Assembly: GCA_030623545.1 (NCBI GenBank)
Contig: JAUXLW010000009.1
Coordinates: 1 to 16,286, forward strand
Source of the DNA: Acidimicrobiia bacterium
GTDB lineage: Bacteria; Actinomycetota; Acidimicrobiia; Spongiisociales; SHLN01
DNA length: 16,286 nucleotides
Direction of reading: 5' to 3'
Shown here: piece after piece, positions 6,416 through 13,802 of the stretch
Layout of the letters: each line of letters opens with the position of its first letter
How positions within the stretch are numbered: position 1 is the first letter of the stretch
Program-made: the position numbers and the translations under genes
Notes under the pieces: model-generated
Seen by the model: the letters and a program-made list of their open reading frames with translations, nothing else
What the model was told of the DNA's origin: nothing
The model's database searches: none

Positions 6416-7253
6416 CCAAGGTAACTCCTCCGACGAACACAAAGAGCCAACCGAGGCTGTGGATCAGCCGCACCGGATGAATCTGTCGAACCATCCGCGG
6501 TCCCAGCTGTCCACCGATCACGACGCCGGGAATCATGAAGACGACCAGGTTGGCCACGTCTTGTAGATCATCGCCGGATGACGACGCCAGCTCAATGAGA
6601 TGGGTAACGGAGGCGGCCAGGGCGGTGACCGCTACAACCACGACCGATGTGGCCACAGTGACCCGGGTGGGGATCCGACACCGCTTGATGAGCGCAAACG
6701 AGTTGAGCTCTCCCAGGCCGGTCGATATCAAACCCACAAACAGGCCTCCAACGCCCGCAGCCAGCTGCCCTTCACGGTGGCGGCAAAGCTTGTAATTGAA
6801 AACTTCCCCATCACGCGCCACCACACGTCGCTCCTCAAAATCCTTCGTGAGGTTCTCTCCACGAGCGATGGAGGCGTCCTCCTCGGCATGGGGTTGGTGA
6901 CGGATGAACGCCAGCGCGATCAGCAACAATCCCAGCCCGAGAACGAGTTTGAGAACCGTATCGGGTATCACGCCCGCCAGCAGAGAGCCGACAATCCCGG
7001 CCGGGGCAGCAAACAGAGCGAGACGGCCGGCCACAGTCCAGTCGATCGTTCGAGCCCGAGCGTGAGCTGTGACACCCGAGGTAAAACCAAACACTTCGGT
7101 GATGAGGGCGGTCCCGATGGCCACTTCAGGTGAGAGCCCGAGAACGATCAACATGAGCGGAGAAAAGAAGGTCGCCCCCCCGATCCCTGCGCCGTTAGCA
7201 ACTGCGGCGATGACGATCGCGATGGGAAACATGAACCAATAAGTGGCATCCAT
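6396..7253 (-). CDS. TauE/SafE-family membrane transporter (putative anion/sulfite exporter)
   Basis: A 285-residue integral membrane protein of the TauE/SafE (DUF81) family, whose members export sulfite, sulfoacetate or related organic anions. The substrate is not readable here. Two similar hydrophobic halves are visible: residues 6-117, beginning with the family-typical NGAGIGGATFFSPLM, and 164-285, with GVGGLFVGLISTGLGELN as the matching second-half motif. They are separated by a charged loop (118-163). The ATG overlaps the TGA of the upstream aroA-cmk gene by one base (TGATG), so it is the last gene of the long minus-strand operon. A candidate promoter for the downstream crp-like gene begins within its 3' end. 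Confidence 0.9.
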   Translation of the reverse strand: MDATYWFMFPIAIVIAAVANGAGIGGATFFSPLMLIVLGLSPEVAIGTALITEVFGFTSGVTAHARARTIDWTVAGRLALFAAPAGIVGSLLAGVIPDTVLKLVLGLGLLLIALAFIRHQPHAEEDASIARGENLTKDFEERRVVARDGEVFNYKLCRHREGQLAAGVGGLFVGLISTGLGELNSFALIKRCRIPTRVTVATSVVVVAVTALAASVTHLIELASSSGDDLQDVANLVVFMIPGVVIGGQLGPRMVRQIHPVRLIHSLGWLFVFVGGVTLVEAIIG

Positions 7254-9166
7254 CAGGAACCCCGGCGGATAACGAGTTGAGCTACGAGGTCGACAACCTC
7301 CATCGCGGTGAGCTCCGAAGTGTCGACCAGGCTGGCATCGTCGGCGGGTCGCAACGGCGACATCTTCCGGGTGGAATCAAAATGATCTCGTCGGGCGAGC
7401 TCTGCGGCGATGCGGGGGATCTCCTCGTCTGCCAGGCCCATGTCCTTGACCCGGCGTGTCGCACGGATCTCGGGAAGGGCAGTCAGGTAGATCTTTGCCG
7501 GGCTGTCGGGGAACACAATGGTGCCGATGTCGCGACCCTCCACTACCGCACCTTCGGGATGCTTAGCCACCCATTGGCGTTGCCAACCGACCAGTGCTCG
7601 CCGAACCGCAGGCAATGCTGAGACTTCCGACACCGCGGCACCTACCTCGTCACTTCTCACCAGGCCTATGACATCCCGGCTACCAAGGAGGATGCTATCC
7701 GCGGTTACATCCATGTCGAGAGCCTCCACCAGCGCGGCTACCTGCCCGGAGTCTCCCGGCTCGAGGCCGGCCTCGAGCACGGCCAGGGTTGCTGTCCGGT
7801 ACATCGCTCCAGTCTCGAGGTGACCGAAACCAAACCTCACAGCAAGCAAACGGCTCACTGTGCTCTTGCCAACCCCTCCCGGGCCATCAATGGTTATCAC
7901 CAAAGGCGTCTGCAGGTCATCCAACATCTCGAAGAACCCGGGCCAGGTCTTCGCAACCACCTGCGGCTCGGCCATCTCCACTCCCGGGATTCGCAAGCCG
8001 GCCAATGCCAGCGCCATCGCTATACGGTGATCGCCGTGGGCATCAATGGACGCCGGGCGCAGGTTGTTGCCGGAAACACTCAGGTGGTCCTCCCCTGCTT
8101 CAACATCCGCTCCCAGCTTGCCCAACTCGGCTTCCAACGCAGCAATCCGATCAGATTCCTTGATCCGGAGGTTGCCAACGTTGGTGATCTCAGTCCGACC
8201 CTTGGCGAACATCCCGGCCACGGCGAGGGCGAGTACCGCATCGGGAGCATCGTTCAAGTCCACAGTTACACCTGCCAGCCTGGTGGGATGGCCAACGAGT
8301 TCAATTCGCCCGTCGGATCGTTCCACGTCGGCACCCATCGACTCGAGCACCGGCAGAAGCGCCAGGTCCGCTTGCACCGAATCATTGCCTATCGGCCCCA
8401 CAGTCACGGTGCCACCACACAGCGTTGCCGCCACCAGGGGATACACCGCAGCCGATGCGTCACCCTCTACCTGATATGTCTGAGCCTGATATCCGCCGCC
8501 GGCCACGGCCAGAGTCGTAGGCCCTTCCCATTCGACGGTCGCCCCGAAAGCCCGCATGACCTCAATCGTCTGATCGATGTAGGGCCGGGAAACTATGGAG
8601 CCGGTCAGTTCGAGAATCGTGTCCGTCTCCGCGCAAGGCGCTGCCAGCAAAATGGCGGAGGCGAACTGGCTCGAACGGCCCGCCTCGAGAATGGCCGCCC
8701 CTCCACTCAATGCCGGACCGTGGACGACAACAGGAAAGGAATCTTCGTGACCGGCCACCTCAACGGCTGCCCCCAGCAAGTTCAGGGCCCGGGCCAGGTC
8801 CCCCACCGGCCGCCGGCGCAGCCTGCTGTTGCCGTCAATTGTGATGGTGCCCGACGCCAATGTCGCGGCGGCGGTGAGAAAGCGGGCGGTGGTTCCCGAC
8901 CCTCTGGCGTCGATGATCGCCTCCCCTGCCGGAAACCGGCCCGAAGCTCCTTCGATCTCGAGGTCGTCGTCCCGCCATCCAACGGAAACGCCGAGTCTCT
9001 GCAGAGCGTCGACCATCGCTTCGGTGTCGTCAGCCCGCAGAGGCCCGACCAGTCGGCTGATTCCTTCCGCAAGCGCGGCCGCCACCAAAGCTCGATTGGT
9101 GATGCTCTTAGACCCGGGAAGCCGCACATCGGAAGCAATCGGGCCGCTGGAAGTTATCGGCCTCAA
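7253..9166 (-). CDS. aroA-cmk: Bifunctional EPSP synthase / cytidylate kinase (AroA-Cmk fusion)
   Basis: One 637-residue protein with two enzymes. Residues 1-415 are 3-phosphoshikimate 1-carboxyvinyltransferase (shikimate pathway): LPGSK20-S21-x3-R25, GSGTTARFL (89-97), SSQ (165-167), a catalytic Asp at 309 (DAPDA), KESDR (336-340), DHR (379-381) and KTWPGF (406-411). Residues 423-637 are CMP kinase (phosphorylates CMP and dCMP), with Walker A GPGGVGKST (428-436), ETGAMYR and EGRDIGTIVFP. All expected residues are present in both halves and no stop or frameshift lies between them, so the fusion appears functional. The start is TTG, 10 bases after rluB, with a GAGG at suitable spacing. AroA-Cmk fusions are also known in some proteobacteria. 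The rluB-cmk adjacency is the actinobacterial order. Confidence 0.96.
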   Translation of the reverse strand: MRPITSSGPIASDVRLPGSKSITNRALVAAALAEGISRLVGPLRADDTEAMVDALQRLGVSVGWRDDDLEIEGASGRFPAGEAIIDARGSGTTARFLTAAATLASGTITIDGNSRLRRRPVGDLARALNLLGAAVEVAGHEDSFPVVVHGPALSGGAAILEAGRSSQFASAILLAAPCAETDTILELTGSIVSRPYIDQTIEVMRAFGATVEWEGPTTLAVAGGGYQAQTYQVEGDASAAVYPLVAATLCGGTVTVGPIGNDSVQADLALLPVLESMGADVERSDGRIELVGHPTRLAGVTVDLNDAPDAVLALAVAGMFAKGRTEITNVGNLRIKESDRIAALEAELGKLGADVEAGEDHLSVSGNNLRPASIDAHGDHRIAMALALAGLRIPGVEMAEPQVVAKTWPGFFEMLDDLQTPLVITIDGPGGVGKSTVSRLLAVRFGFGHLETGAMYRTATLAVLEAGLEPGDSGQVAALVEALDMDVTADSILLGSRDVIGLVRSDEVGAAVSEVSALPAVRRALVGWQRQWVAKHPEGAVVEGRDIGTIVFPDSPAKIYLTALPEIRATRRVKDMGLADEEIPRIAAELARRDHFDSTRKMSPLRPADDASLVDTSELTAMEVVDLVAQLVIRRGS

Positions 9167-9176
9167 GTGTCCAGCC

Positions 9177-9884
9177 TCATTCCTCAGTTGCCGCTGCGTA
9201 AAGGGAGCGTACCTCTAGCACCAGCAACTTCCGCCACTCGCCGGGCTGGAGCCGGCGGTCCGACAATGGTCCGATAGCTGTTCGAACCAGGCGGCGGACG
9301 GGATGGCCAACAGCTTCCATCATCCGGCGAATCTCTCGCTTGCGGCCCTCACCCAGACTCAGTTCCAAGAGGGTTCCGGTTTTTTCGACACGCACAACTC
9401 TGGCAGACGAGGCGTGGGCGGGACCGTCCTCGAGCTCTACGCCTTCGGTGAGGCGACGCAGGGCCTTATTGCCGACGGAGCCTTCGACGTCGACCAAATA
9501 GGTCTTGGTGATGCCGAAACGCGGATGAGTGAGTCGCTCGGTGAGGTCTCCGTCGTTCGTCAAGAGCAGCAGGCCCTCGCTGTCCACGTCGAGACGACCA
9601 ACCGGATACACCCGGGTCTCTCCCGGCACCGCCCCAACGACGGTGGGGCGCCCCTGCGGATCAGACGAGGTGCTCACCATTCCTACCGGCTTGTAGAGCA
9701 GGTAGTAGACCAGCTCCGGGTTCACCGGCAGCGGAATCCCATCGATGGCCACCCGGGCCGTCGCAGTGTCGACTTTCTCGCCCAGATGGGCCGGACGTCC
9801 GTCTACTGTGACGCGGCCCTCACGAATCAAATCCTCTGCCGCCCGTCGCGAGGCGATGCCGGCGTGGGCGATGAGTTTCTGCAG
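9177..9884 (-). CDS. rluB: 23S rRNA pseudouridine synthase RluB-type, non-canonical start
   Basis: Pseudouridine synthase of the RsuA/RluB family, which modifies 23S rRNA during ribosome maturation. An S4 RNA-binding domain (QKLIAHAGIASRRAAEDLIR, then EGRVTVDG) precedes the catalytic domain, with the family motif GRLDVDSEGLLLLTNDG carrying the nucleophilic Asp, and YYLLYKPVGMVST, KTYLV and GRKREIRRM. No ATG, GTG or TTG exists in frame between the stop at 9999-10001 and the TTG at 9830, and that TTG would delete most of the S4 domain. I place the start at CTG 9884-9882, six bases past the scpB stop. The codons just before (GTC GTA GAG CGA) would encode the conserved ER of the family, so a start at GTA or GTC is also possible. 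Function is sure; the start is not. Confidence 0.88.
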   Translation of the reverse strand: MQKLIAHAGIASRRAAEDLIREGRVTVDGRPAHLGEKVDTATARVAIDGIPLPVNPELVYYLLYKPVGMVSTSSDPQGRPTVVGAVPGETRVYPVGRLDVDSEGLLLLTNDGDLTERLTHPRFGITKTYLVDVEGSVGNKALRRLTEGVELEDGPAHASSARVVRVEKTGTLLELSLGEGRKREIRRMMEAVGHPVRRLVRTAIGPLSDRRLQPGEWRKLLVLEVRSLYAAATEE

Positions 9885-9889
9885 TCGCT

Positions 9890-10477
9890 CTACGACTCGC
9901 CCTCTCCGGAACCGTTCGCCGCCCCCTGGGGTCGGAACGGACCCTCGAGGGCTTCGACCACCTGCGCAGGGGGAACATGATCGGCCAGAGGTGGCAAATC
10001 ACCGAGTTCGTTGATCCCCACCTTCTCCACGAAGAGCTCCGTCGTGCCATAGAGGATGGGGCTGCCGGGCCCCGGGGCAGTCCCGATCTCTCCGACAAAC
10101 CCGAGTCGTTCCAGAGTATGCAATGAGCGTTCGGAGTCGACCCCCCGAATCTCACTCACCTGGCCTCTGGTCACCGGTTGGCGATATGCCACCACGGCCA
10201 GCGTTTCGAGAGCCGCCTGCGACAATCGCGCAGCGGCCGGGCTGATTGCGAACTGTTCCAGGTAAGGGCGGACGTCGGGATGGCTGCTGAGGCGCCAGCC
10301 CCCTCCGGCTTCCCGCAACACCAGGCCCGAGGTTCGTTCCTCGAGCTCTGCGGCCATTGACTCCAGCTCGGCTCTGATCTCCTCGATTGGTCGCTCCAGC
10401 ACTTGCGCCAGTTCCTCAGTCGGAACCGGGCGCTCAGCTACAAACAGGATTGCCTCGATGACGGATCTCGTGTTCAT
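9890..10477 (-). CDS. scpB: Segregation and condensation protein ScpB
   Basis: Kleisin-interacting subunit of the Smc-ScpAB condensin complex, needed for chromosome compaction and segregation. The 195-residue protein has two winged-helix domains: about 1-75 (MNTRSVIEAILFVAERPVPT) and 85-165 (LSQAALETLAVVAYRQPVTR, then the IRGVDSERSLHTLERLGFV core of the family). The ATG at 10477 is one base after the scpA stop and is preceded by GGGAG at good spacing. An upstream in-frame start at 10549 would add unrelated residues inside scpA and is rejected. The C-terminal tail (about 30 residues) is Gly/Pro/acidic and looks disordered. It overlaps the rluB frame only in the start region. Confidence 0.96.
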   Translation of the reverse strand: MNTRSVIEAILFVAERPVPTEELAQVLERPIEEIRAELESMAAELEERTSGLVLREAGGGWRLSSHPDVRPYLEQFAISPAAARLSQAALETLAVVAYRQPVTRGQVSEIRGVDSERSLHTLERLGFVGEIGTAPGPGSPILYGTTELFVEKVGINELGDLPPLADHVPPAQVVEALEGPFRPQGAANGSGEGES

Positions 10478-10478
10478 G

Positions 10479-11237
10479 TCACTCCCATTCGCTGCGTATA
10501 TCCACAATGTCGCCGTCGGGCTGAGAAACCACCGTGATCGGCGCATCACGATGATCCTGGTCGACCTTCACGATCCCCCACCGGGCCAACTCGAGGAGAG
10601 CCAGAAAGTACGCCGCAACCTCCACGACCCTCGTGCAATGGGCAATCAAGCCGTCGAAATCAGCCTCAATTCCTGCAACTATCTTGGCCCTGAGGTCGGC
10701 CATTGCTTCGGGCACAGACGGTAGGTCAAGATCGAAGTGATCCAGGTCCGGCTCTTGATTCCTGGCAAAGGTTCGTGCGGCGAGGCGGGCGAGGCCGTCG
10801 GGGCTAATGCCCAAATGGACATCCGGTGGCGGCAACTCAACCTTGAAATCAAGGCCGGCGCTCCTGGACACATAGCGGGACTCGCCCGCCAGACGATGAG
10901 CCAGCACCGCGGCCACGTCTTTGAAGGTGGCGCATGCCAACAACCGGGCCAGGAGGCGATCTCGCTCCTCGAATAGCGCAAGCTCCTCATCGAGATCGAT
11001 GTCCGCATCGTCCGGGAGGAGGAAACGAGCCTTGAGCTGGATAAGGGTTGCGGCGATGAGCAGGAACTCGCTCGTCACCTCCATATCCACCTCCTCGAGA
11101 CCTTCGAGATGAGACAGGTATTCGGATACGAGCTCGGTGAGGCTGAGTTGGGTGATGTCGACCTGATGTTGGGTAATCAGCTGCAGAAGCAGATCAAGGG
11201 GGCCTTCAAAAACGGCGGTTTTGACCTCGTAGCTCAT
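10479..11237 (-). CDS. scpA: Segregation and condensation protein ScpA (kleisin)
   Basis: Kleisin subunit that bridges Smc heads and binds ScpB. The 252 residues are of normal length. The N-terminus has the hallmark FEGPLDLLLQLI (10-21) followed by HQVDI, then LSEYL-like helices (LVSEYLSHL) and the EFLLIAATLIQLKARFLLP segment. The C-terminus has the winged-helix FLALLELARWGIVKVDQDHR that contacts Smc. The ATG overlaps the TGA of the HD-domain gene as ATGA. In Mycobacterium parA is commonly the gene upstream of scpA. Here an HD-domain protein takes that place. Confidence 0.97.
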   Translation of the reverse strand: MSYEVKTAVFEGPLDLLLQLITQHQVDITQLSLTELVSEYLSHLEGLEEVDMEVTSEFLLIAATLIQLKARFLLPDDADIDLDEELALFEERDRLLARLLACATFKDVAAVLAHRLAGESRYVSRSAGLDFKVELPPPDVHLGISPDGLARLAARTFARNQEPDLDHFDLDLPSVPEAMADLRAKIVAGIEADFDGLIAHCTRVVEVAAYFLALLELARWGIVKVDQDHRDAPITVVSQPDGDIVDIRSEWE

Positions 11238-11776
11238 TGTTGCGAGCCATCGTATTGGTTGTGCACGGGGCCTCGATGGCTTTCGCCGTCGCCCGCCTTG
11301 AGCACCAGCCAGTCCTCGAGAGCGATCTGATCCGGCCGCTCGTCATCCTGGTGCCTGGCAAACTCCACAACCATCGGCTCCGCACCGGCCGCGGCGAGCT
11401 CGTCGGCCCCGATCCGGGCATGATTCAGGTAAAGGGCCCAGCGTTGGGGAGGCGAAATCCGCAATAGAGAGGTCAGAGTGGCCAGCGTGCGGCCGGTGAC
11501 ACCAAGGCGGGAGTGGCGCTTGCCACAGTCGTGCAATAGCGAGGCCCGTGCAAGATCGCGGCGACCGGGGGCGGTCGCCAGGGCATAGCGAGCAGCCTCG
11601 AGCGCGTGGCGTTGATCCATGACCGGCTGAGCCCAGAACAGCTCCGCCAGCCTGCCGTCGGCCAGGCCGGCCACCTCAGACTCCTCACGAGGCCCGAGGG
11701 GACGAGCCCGGCTTGAATCCCACGCCCGGCGAGCCAGATGGAGCAGGTGGCGGGGTCTCCAGGAGTGCGTGGTCAC
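11234..11776 (-). CDS. HD-domain protein, probable phosphohydrolase
   Basis: A 180-residue protein of the HD superfamily of metal-dependent phosphohydrolases. Metal-binding positions visible: H57 (DQRHALEAA), H82-D83 (LLHDCGKR), H119 (LNHARIGAD) and H142 (EFARHQDD), with a closing LKAGD. The layout resembles small HD proteins acting on nucleotides, but the substrate cannot be read from sequence. I chose GTG 11776, whose GTGA overlaps the M50 gene stop by four bases, the spacing used repeatedly in this operon. An ATG at 11800 would add eight residues. The stop overlaps the scpA start. Co-expression with scpAB, rluB and the protease is likely from spacing alone. Confidence 0.85.
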   Translation of the reverse strand: MTTHSWRPRHLLHLARRAWDSSRARPLGPREESEVAGLADGRLAELFWAQPVMDQRHALEAARYALATAPGRRDLARASLLHDCGKRHSRLGVTGRTLATLTSLLRISPPQRWALYLNHARIGADELAAAGAEPMVVEFARHQDDERPDQIALEDWLVLKAGDGESHRGPVHNQYDGSQQ

Positions 11777-12402
11777 GGAACGATGATTCTGAGAATCCAT
11801 CTCGTGACTTCGGTCAAGAAATTCAGCGAGCCGGGGAAGAGAAAGAGCAGCGCAATCAGCAGGATGAAGCCGTACTGCTGGGACTGCCAGTAGATCTGCT
11901 GCCCCTTCGGGGGAAGCATCAAGGGCAGAAGCCGGCTGCCGTCGAGCGGCGGGATGGGGAGCATGTTGAAGACCGCCAGAAAGACATTGATCAGGATCAA
12001 CAGCCCAACTATCTCCTTGGGAACACCCGACAGGCTGGGCCAGACGACGCGAGCCAAAACCGTCGCCAACAAGAGGTTGGACGCCGGACCGCCCAGCGCC
12101 GTAACCGCCATGTGAGCCGTCGGATTGGAGAAACGGCCCGGGTTGACCGGAACCGGCTTGGCCCAGCCAAATAGCGGCCCCCCTGCCAGCGCCATCAGCC
12201 CGGGGAGGATCACCGACCCGAAGGGGTCCACGTGAGCAATCGGGTTCAGCGTCAATCGGCCTGCATCCCGGGCGGTCGGGTCGCCCAACTTGTTGGCGAT
12301 GAAGCCGTGAGCCACCTCATGAAACATCACGGAGGGAATCAGAATCGCGATGAAGACGACGGCCTGTATGAACGGCACATCGGTGAAGCTCAGGTCGGGC
12401 AC
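11773..12402 (-). CDS. Site-2 protease family membrane metalloprotease (peptidase M50)
   Basis: A 209-residue intramembrane zinc protease of the M50 family. The zinc motif HEVAH (28-32) is in the first hydrophobic segment (about 11-35). The third metal ligand is D154 in the family motif NMLPIPPLDGSRLLP (146-160). GGPASNLLLA (104-113) is the usual short-form motif. About 5-6 membrane segments are present and there is no PDZ domain, so this is the compact form rather than an RseP-like sigma-factor protease. Its natural substrate is unknown. The GTG start lacks a Shine-Dalgarno. A mini-element ends just 10 bases upstream of it and separates it from the DksA-like gene, which would otherwise be its immediate operon neighbour. 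Confidence 0.93.
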   Translation of the reverse strand: MPDLSFTDVPFIQAVVFIAILIPSVMFHEVAHGFIANKLGDPTARDAGRLTLNPIAHVDPFGSVILPGLMALAGGPLFGWAKPVPVNPGRFSNPTAHMAVTALGGPASNLLLATVLARVVWPSLSGVPKEIVGLLILINVFLAVFNMLPIPPLDGSRLLPLMLPPKGQQIYWQSQQYGFILLIALLFLFPGSLNFLTEVTRWILRIIVP

Positions 12403-12414
12403 TGCGGCGCGCTA

Positions 12415-12425
12415 GTGGTCTGTCG
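12415..12425 (+). repeat. Left terminal inverted repeat of the MITE-like element
   Basis: GTGGTCTGTCG, preceded by CTA. It matches the reverse complement of 12565-12575 at 10 of 11 positions, and at 13 of 14 when the CTA side is counted. Confidence 0.8.
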
Positions 12426-12564
12426 TGGAATAACGCCCGCGTATCTCCGAGGCATCGGCGTCATCTGGCAAAGACCTCTGACGAAGGCGCACTTGACCCG
12501 TGCTTCGAGGAAGAGGTCGCAGCCAGGGGCGTTGAGGGCCGGAGAGATGTGGTGTCTATTTGTG

Positions 12565-12575
12565 CGACGGACCAC
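12565..12575 (-). repeat. Right terminal inverted repeat of the MITE-like element
   Basis: Reads GTGGTCCGTCG on the minus strand, followed outside by the TA that completes the TAG stop codon of the DksA-like gene. Confidence 0.8.
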
Positions 12576-12925
12576 TAGGCGGTGCGGCGGCTCTTGCAGT
12601 CGACGCAGTAGCGGGAGGTCGGACGCCCTTCCATACGGGCGGCACCGATCTTCTTACCACATGACTCACAGACCCCGTAAGTGCCGGCATCGAGTTTCTC
12701 GACCGCAGCATCCACATCGTCGAGCTGAGCCTTGAGTGTCTCCACCAGACCTAAAACCTCGGTGCGCTCTGAGGTTACGGCCGCAGCGTCGGCAAAGCCC
12801 TCGCCAAAATCCAGGTCGGGGCGCAGGTCACCGTTCTCGTCCGAGCCGAGCTCGTCGAGCTGATGAACCAGCTTCTCACGCTCATCGCTCATTATTTTTC
12901 GGATGCGGTCGGCGTCGATAGTCAT
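12575..12925 (-). CDS. TraR/DksA-family zinc-finger protein
   Basis: A 116-residue protein of the TraR/DksA family, whose members bind in the secondary channel of RNA polymerase and modulate transcription, often with ppGpp. It has an N-terminal coiled-coil region (about 5-80, with FADAAAVTSERTEV and LKAQLDDVDAAVEKLDAG) and a C4 zinc finger with C86-x2-C89 (GVCESCG) and C107-x2-C110 (YCVDC). It is shorter than E. coli DksA (151 aa), as usual for the actinobacterial and firmicute forms. The ATG overlaps the xerD stop as ATGA. The TAG stop lies in the TA target site of the MITE-like element: removing the element and one TA restores the same stop, so the protein was not changed by the insertion. 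Confidence 0.93.
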   Translation of the reverse strand: MTIDADRIRKIMSDEREKLVHQLDELGSDENGDLRPDLDFGEGFADAAAVTSERTEVLGLVETLKAQLDDVDAAVEKLDAGTYGVCESCGKKIGAARMEGRPTSRYCVDCKSRRTA

Positions 12926-13800
12926 GAGCCTCTTGGGTGGGAGGTGACGTACACTTCGAGTAAATGCTGTGGAGTCACCCGGGTGTATATCTGTGTAGTG
13001 CTGATTGTAGCGTGACCGAGCAACTGTTGAACGACTCTTAGGTCGGCCCCTCCCTCAACCATATGCGTCGCGGCCGAGTGGCGTAGAACATGGGGGGACA
13101 CTCGATCTGGCGCAATCCCGGCCGCCACAGCCGCTTTACGGACCAAAGACCAGATGGCCTGACGGCTCAGCCGACCGCCCCGCGAGTTGAGGAACAACGC
13201 CCCCGAGTCGTGGCCGGCCCGGCGCCAGGCCAGCCGGTCGGGAAGGAACTCGCTGATGGCATTTACGGCCGCAGCCCCCAGGGGCACTAGTCGCTGTTTG
13301 GAGCCCTTGCCGGTGAGAACGGCGGTCGCCGACTCCAGGTCGACCTGGTCGAGATCAATGTCAACCGCTTCGCTAACGCGGGCCCCGGTGGCGTAGAGAA
13401 ACTCGAGCAGGGCCCGGTCCCGCCGCCCGCCGGGCAAGGAAGTGTCCGGAGTTTCGAGTAGCTCCAATACCTCATGGACCGGCAAGGCCTTGGGCAAAGA
13501 CCGGGGCCGACGGGGACCATCGATCAGCGCGGTTGGATCCTCATCCGCCAAACCCTCACTCACCCGAAATCGATGCAGGCCCCGAACCGCGGCTGTCTTG
13601 CGAGCAACCGAACTGGACGCCAGGCCCCGTTCATGGAGCGACTTCACGAACGCTGCTACTCGATCTGGCTCGGGCTGCTTGCCGTCCAGGAACTCCAGGT
13701 ACTGACTCAGGTCCCGGCGATAGGCGGACACCGTGTTGCGGGACAGTCCCCGCTCACTTACCAGGGCAACCAGATACTCCTCGACGTCTTCCGCCAGCAT
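12922..13800 (-). CDS. xerD: Tyrosine recombinase XerD-type
   Basis: Site-specific recombinase that resolves chromosome dimers at dif with a XerC partner. The 292 residues match the family. N-terminal SAM-like DNA-binding domain (about 1-85, SERGLSRNTVSAYRRDL). Catalytic residues: R141 (YATGARVSE), K165 (TGKGSKQR), H237 and R240 (PHVLRHSAATHM), H263 (LLGHATISTTQ) and the nucleophile Y272 (IYTRV). Its location between pyrG/ald and the scp genes follows the actinobacterial block, so it is the chromosomal XerD rather than an integron or phage integrase. The ATG lies two bases after the ald stop and the stop overlaps the DksA-like start. All catalytic residues are present. Confidence 0.95.
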   Translation of the reverse strand: MLAEDVEEYLVALVSERGLSRNTVSAYRRDLSQYLEFLDGKQPEPDRVAAFVKSLHERGLASSSVARKTAAVRGLHRFRVSEGLADEDPTALIDGPRRPRSLPKALPVHEVLELLETPDTSLPGGRRDRALLEFLYATGARVSEAVDIDLDQVDLESATAVLTGKGSKQRLVPLGAAAVNAISEFLPDRLAWRRAGHDSGALFLNSRGGRLSRQAIWSLVRKAAVAAGIAPDRVSPHVLRHSAATHMVEGGADLRVVQQLLGHATISTTQIYTRVTPQHLLEVYVTSHPRGS

Positions 13801-13802
13801 CG

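Larger units (their letters stand above)
12413..12577. mobile_element. MITE-like fold-back element with TA target duplication
   Basis: About 161 bp bounded by 11-base terminal inverted repeats GTGGTC[T/C]GTCG (12415-12425 and the complement 12565-12575, one mismatch), with TA on both sides (12413-12414 and 12576-12577). This is the TA duplication expected of IS630/Tc1-mariner-like transposases. Internal inverted pairs nest in order: AACGCCC (12432-12438) with GGGCGTT (12527-12533), CTGGC (12465-12469) with GCCAG (12522-12526), and GACCTCT (12473-12479) with AGAGGTC (12512-12518). The whole therefore folds into a long imperfect hairpin. It encodes no convincing protein. The right-hand TA is part of the TAG stop of the DksA-like gene. 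Family assignment is inferred from the TA and repeats only. Confidence 0.75.

Noticed and set aside
7820..9277. A 485-codon open frame on the + strand across aroA-cmk
   Set aside because: It is fully antisense to a clear enzyme gene, has no family motifs and low-complexity composition, and is expected by chance in GC-rich DNA.
10478..10549. Longer scpB starting at 10549
   Set aside because: The extra residues lie inside scpA and are not ScpB-like; the ATG at 10477 has a good ribosome site.
12390..12575. A 61-codon minus-strand frame inside the mini-element
   Set aside because: It lacks a ribosome site and any transposase motif, and its coding pattern is explained by the fold-back repeats.
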